From Paenibacillus sp. Soil787 (GTDB lineage Bacteria; Bacillota; Bacilli; Paenibacillales; NBRC-103111): DNA of 64,000 nt. Shown here piece after piece: positions 62,629-64,000 of the stretch. The first letter of the stretch is position 1. Each line of letters opens with the position of its first letter. Both the position numbers and the translations under genes were made by a program. The stretch is from NCBI RefSeq assembly GCF_001429545.1, contig NZ_LMSP01000012.1:140554-204553 (forward strand). The letters are read 5' to 3'. Under the pieces are notes generated by a model. That model was not told the origin of the DNA and made no database searches. It saw nothing but the letters and a program-made list of their open reading frames with translations.

Positions 62629-63303
62629 TCATGGTTGGTCAATAACCATTACTTTTCCATCGTTATAACCAATGATTAATGTACTTACCATGCGAGCGAA
62701 TAGGCCATTATCAACAACACCTGGAATCAAGTTGATTTGTTTATTTAGCTCTATTGGCTCTACTATTTTTTCAAAATTACAATCTACGATTATGTTGCCA
62801 TTATCCGTAATATACTCCTTATCGTTACTCATCCGAATCCTAGTGTTACACCCTAGTTCCTTTAATTTATTTATTGTTAAATTCGCAGCAAAGGGGACGA
62901 TTTCGACAGGTAATGGAAACTGGCCTAAATGTTCTACTCGTTTTGACTCATCTACAATTACGAAAAATTTCTTACTATTGATTGCTAGTATCTTCTCTCT
63001 GACTAATGCGCCGCCTCCTCCCTTAATTAAGTTTAAATAAGTATCCACCTCATCAGCACCATCAATTGTTAAATCAATGATATCTATTTCAGAAAAAGGT
63101 ACCATTGGAATTCCTAATTTATTGGCCAACTCTTCCGAGTCTCTAGAACTCGCTACTGCCCGGATACGAAGTCCTTCTTGTATTCTTTGAGCAATTTTAT
63201 GGATTGCCCAATAGGCCGTTGATCCAGTACCTAATCCAACTACCATGCCATCTTCAATAAATTCAACAGCTTTCTCAGCTGCTACTTGTTTGGGGTTTAT
63301 CAT
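62629..63303 (-). CDS. rpiA: Ribose-5-phosphate isomerase A
   Basis: A 224-residue enzyme interconverting ribose 5-phosphate and ribulose 5-phosphate in the pentose phosphate pathway. GLGTGSTAYWAI (phosphate loop), DLTIDGADEVD (catalytic Asp), KGGGGALVREKI (catalytic Lys) and VDESKRVEHLG are diagnostic. The start at 63303 has GGGAG 8 nt upstream; a GTG three codons earlier is less likely. Single-gene unit with a clear promoter. Confidence 0.95.
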   Translation of the reverse strand: MINPKQVAAEKAVEFIEDGMVVGLGTGSTAYWAIHKIAQRIQEGLRIRAVASSRDSEELANKLGIPMVPFSEIDIIDLTIDGADEVDTYLNLIKGGGGALVREKILAINSKKFFVIVDESKRVEHLGQFPLPVEIVPFAANLTINKLKELGCNTRIRMSNDKEYITDNGNIIVDCNFEKIVEPIELNKQINLIPGVVDNGLFARMVSTLIIGYNDGKVMVIDQP

Positions 63304-63350
63304 TATTTTCACTCCCTGAATGTACTTTTTTTATAATTTATTTTGCCCTC

Positions 63351-63378
63351 ATCATATCTTAATTACAAACTTTGTCAA
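63351..63378 (-). promoter_or_regulatory. Sigma-A-type promoter of rpiA
   Basis: TTGACA (63373-63378), a 16-nt spacer and TATGAT (63351-63356) on the minus strand, about 50 bp upstream of the rpiA start. Confidence 0.65.
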
Positions 63379-63683
63379 TTAGAAAAGGAGATCATATTGT
63401 TCGATGAAAATAAAGTATTATACTGACGATGCGTCATTAACCGAGGGCCGGGCAGTGAAGCGTGATTAGCTAGAGTAACTGTTTTGAATATTGGGAGAGG
63501 TAAAAAATATGTTTAAGAGAATTAAGACTTAAGCTAAAAAGAGAGATTTATTTACTTTATTGTCCTTTTACGTTCTTTCGCCATCGGTGGGGGATGCCCC
63601 CTTGACACTGACCACTTTCGTTAAAGGCGCTTACGATCTCCACTCACTAGAGCTCACAGTCTTTGACGAAGCACTTTCCCTTT
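63379..63683. other. Intergenic region without a supported gene
   Basis: A GGGAGAGG ribosome-binding-like site at about 63500 precedes an ATG (63510) whose frame stops after seven codons (MFKRIKT). Read past that stop, the frame continues open for about 100 codons into the hexanucleotide repeat, but no family is recognisable. I see no other feature. Confidence 0.35.
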
Positions 63684-63779
63684 GTCTATGTCTCCGTCTC
63701 TGTCTCTGTCTCCGTCTCTGTCTCTGTCTCTGTCTCTGTCTCTGTCTTTGTCTCTGTCTCTATCTCCGTCTATGTCTTC
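63684..63779 (+). repeat. Hexanucleotide tandem repeat (GTCTCT)n
   Basis: Sixteen consecutive 6-bp units, mostly GTCTCT with GTCTCC, GTCTAT, GTCTTT, ATCTCC and GTCTTC variants. A frame of 98 codons running through it gives an LCLCLRLC-type sequence that is most likely not a real protein. Confidence 0.9.
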
Positions 63780-63852
63780 CCTCTTTTGGAGTGGAAGCGG
63801 GTAATCGGACTGAGTTTTTTTCTACGACGGACCAATTAACGGAAATAGACGT

Positions 63853-63875
63853 TTAACGGACCTGGATGCCGTTAA
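63853..63875. repeat. AACGGA-type palindromic repeats near the window end
   Basis: TTAACGG (63853-63859) and CCGTTAA (63869-63875) form a hairpin. Further diverged ACGGAC/GCCGTTA pieces occur at 63827-63845 and 63904-63925, giving an irregular series. The surroundings (63780-64000) hold no gene that I can support. Confidence 0.5.
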
Positions 63876-64000
63876 CTGCCTATTTGGAGCGATGATTCCG
63901 AGCTTACGGACTTCAGCGCCGTTATTCGGTTTCAATCTATCTTATTTTCATAATTTGAAGTAGATTAAGGGCTGTCGAGTCCATTAGATTTTCAAATTCA

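Noticed and set aside
63560..63856. 98-residue protein running through the hexanucleotide repeat
   Set aside because: The sequence is an LCLCLRLC-type artefact of the repeat, without homology or a good start.

Overview
The window looks like the chromosome of a Paenibacillus-type, endospore-forming Bacillota. The evidence is a gerA-type spore germination operon, an S-layer-homology protein, Bacillus-like orthologues (DesK/Des, NiaP, Amj/YdaH, YpvA, an MreB-family protein, intracellular subtilisin, an mmg-like operon), strong GGAGG ribosome binding sites with many GTG and TTG starts, and intergenic palindromic repeats. No rRNA, tRNA, prophage, CRISPR array or intact insertion sequence was seen. 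Most genes lie on the minus strand.

Layout. 1-1.6 kb: cold-response lipid desaturation (desK fragment, des). 1.7-4.1 kb: MmyB-like regulator divergent from a stand-alone fabF. 4.1-8.4 kb: germination receptor operon (A, B, C plus a small membrane protein). 8.5-10.7 kb: a decayed histidine kinase, a YozQ-like small protein, an intracellular subtilisin, and a locus where a c-di-GMP-I riboswitch leads into a 32-residue holin/toxin-like peptide. 10.8-18.6 kb: AlaX and a methyltransferase, then a sugar-type ABC importer operon with a Cys/Met-type PLP enzyme and a GntR/LacI-type regulator. 18.7-36.6 kb: many short units (DinB, MarR, cardiolipin synthase, HemD-like, SDR plus Rrf2 regulator, DUF3189, NiaP, NlpC/P60, VOC/GyrI-like/GrpB, an MreB paralogue with two small partners, SLH protein, two methyltransferases, Mpo1-like protein).

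36.7-50.9 kb: the metabolic centrepiece, an expanded mmg-type operon of eleven genes read leftwards: acyl-CoA dehydrogenase, methylcitrate synthase, methylcitrate dehydratase, methylisocitrate lyase, second acyl-CoA dehydrogenase, fused acyl-CoA mutase IcmF, branched-chain 2-oxoacid dehydrogenase E1alpha and E1beta, an E2 catalytic core without a lipoyl domain, thiolase, and 3-hydroxyacyl-CoA dehydrogenase. A sequence fitting the CcpA cre consensus at every defined position lies just upstream. Together these genes would turn branched-chain 2-oxoacids into acyl-CoAs, interconvert branched and linear C4/C5 acyl-CoAs, oxidise them, and burn propionyl-CoA through the methylcitrate cycle.

51-53.9 kb: an MFS exporter followed by about 1.4 kb of non-coding DNA with two striking structures. 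One is four related palindromes phased at about 5, 6 and 5 helical turns. The other is a tandem array of 145-bp hairpin-rich units, with one diverged solo copy at 26.1 kb. 53.9-64 kb: DUF4173 membrane protein, SgrR-like regulator, YpvA helicase, radical SAM protein, Amj, an SRPBCC protein, DinB, RpiA, and two simple-sequence repeats (7-mer and 6-mer).
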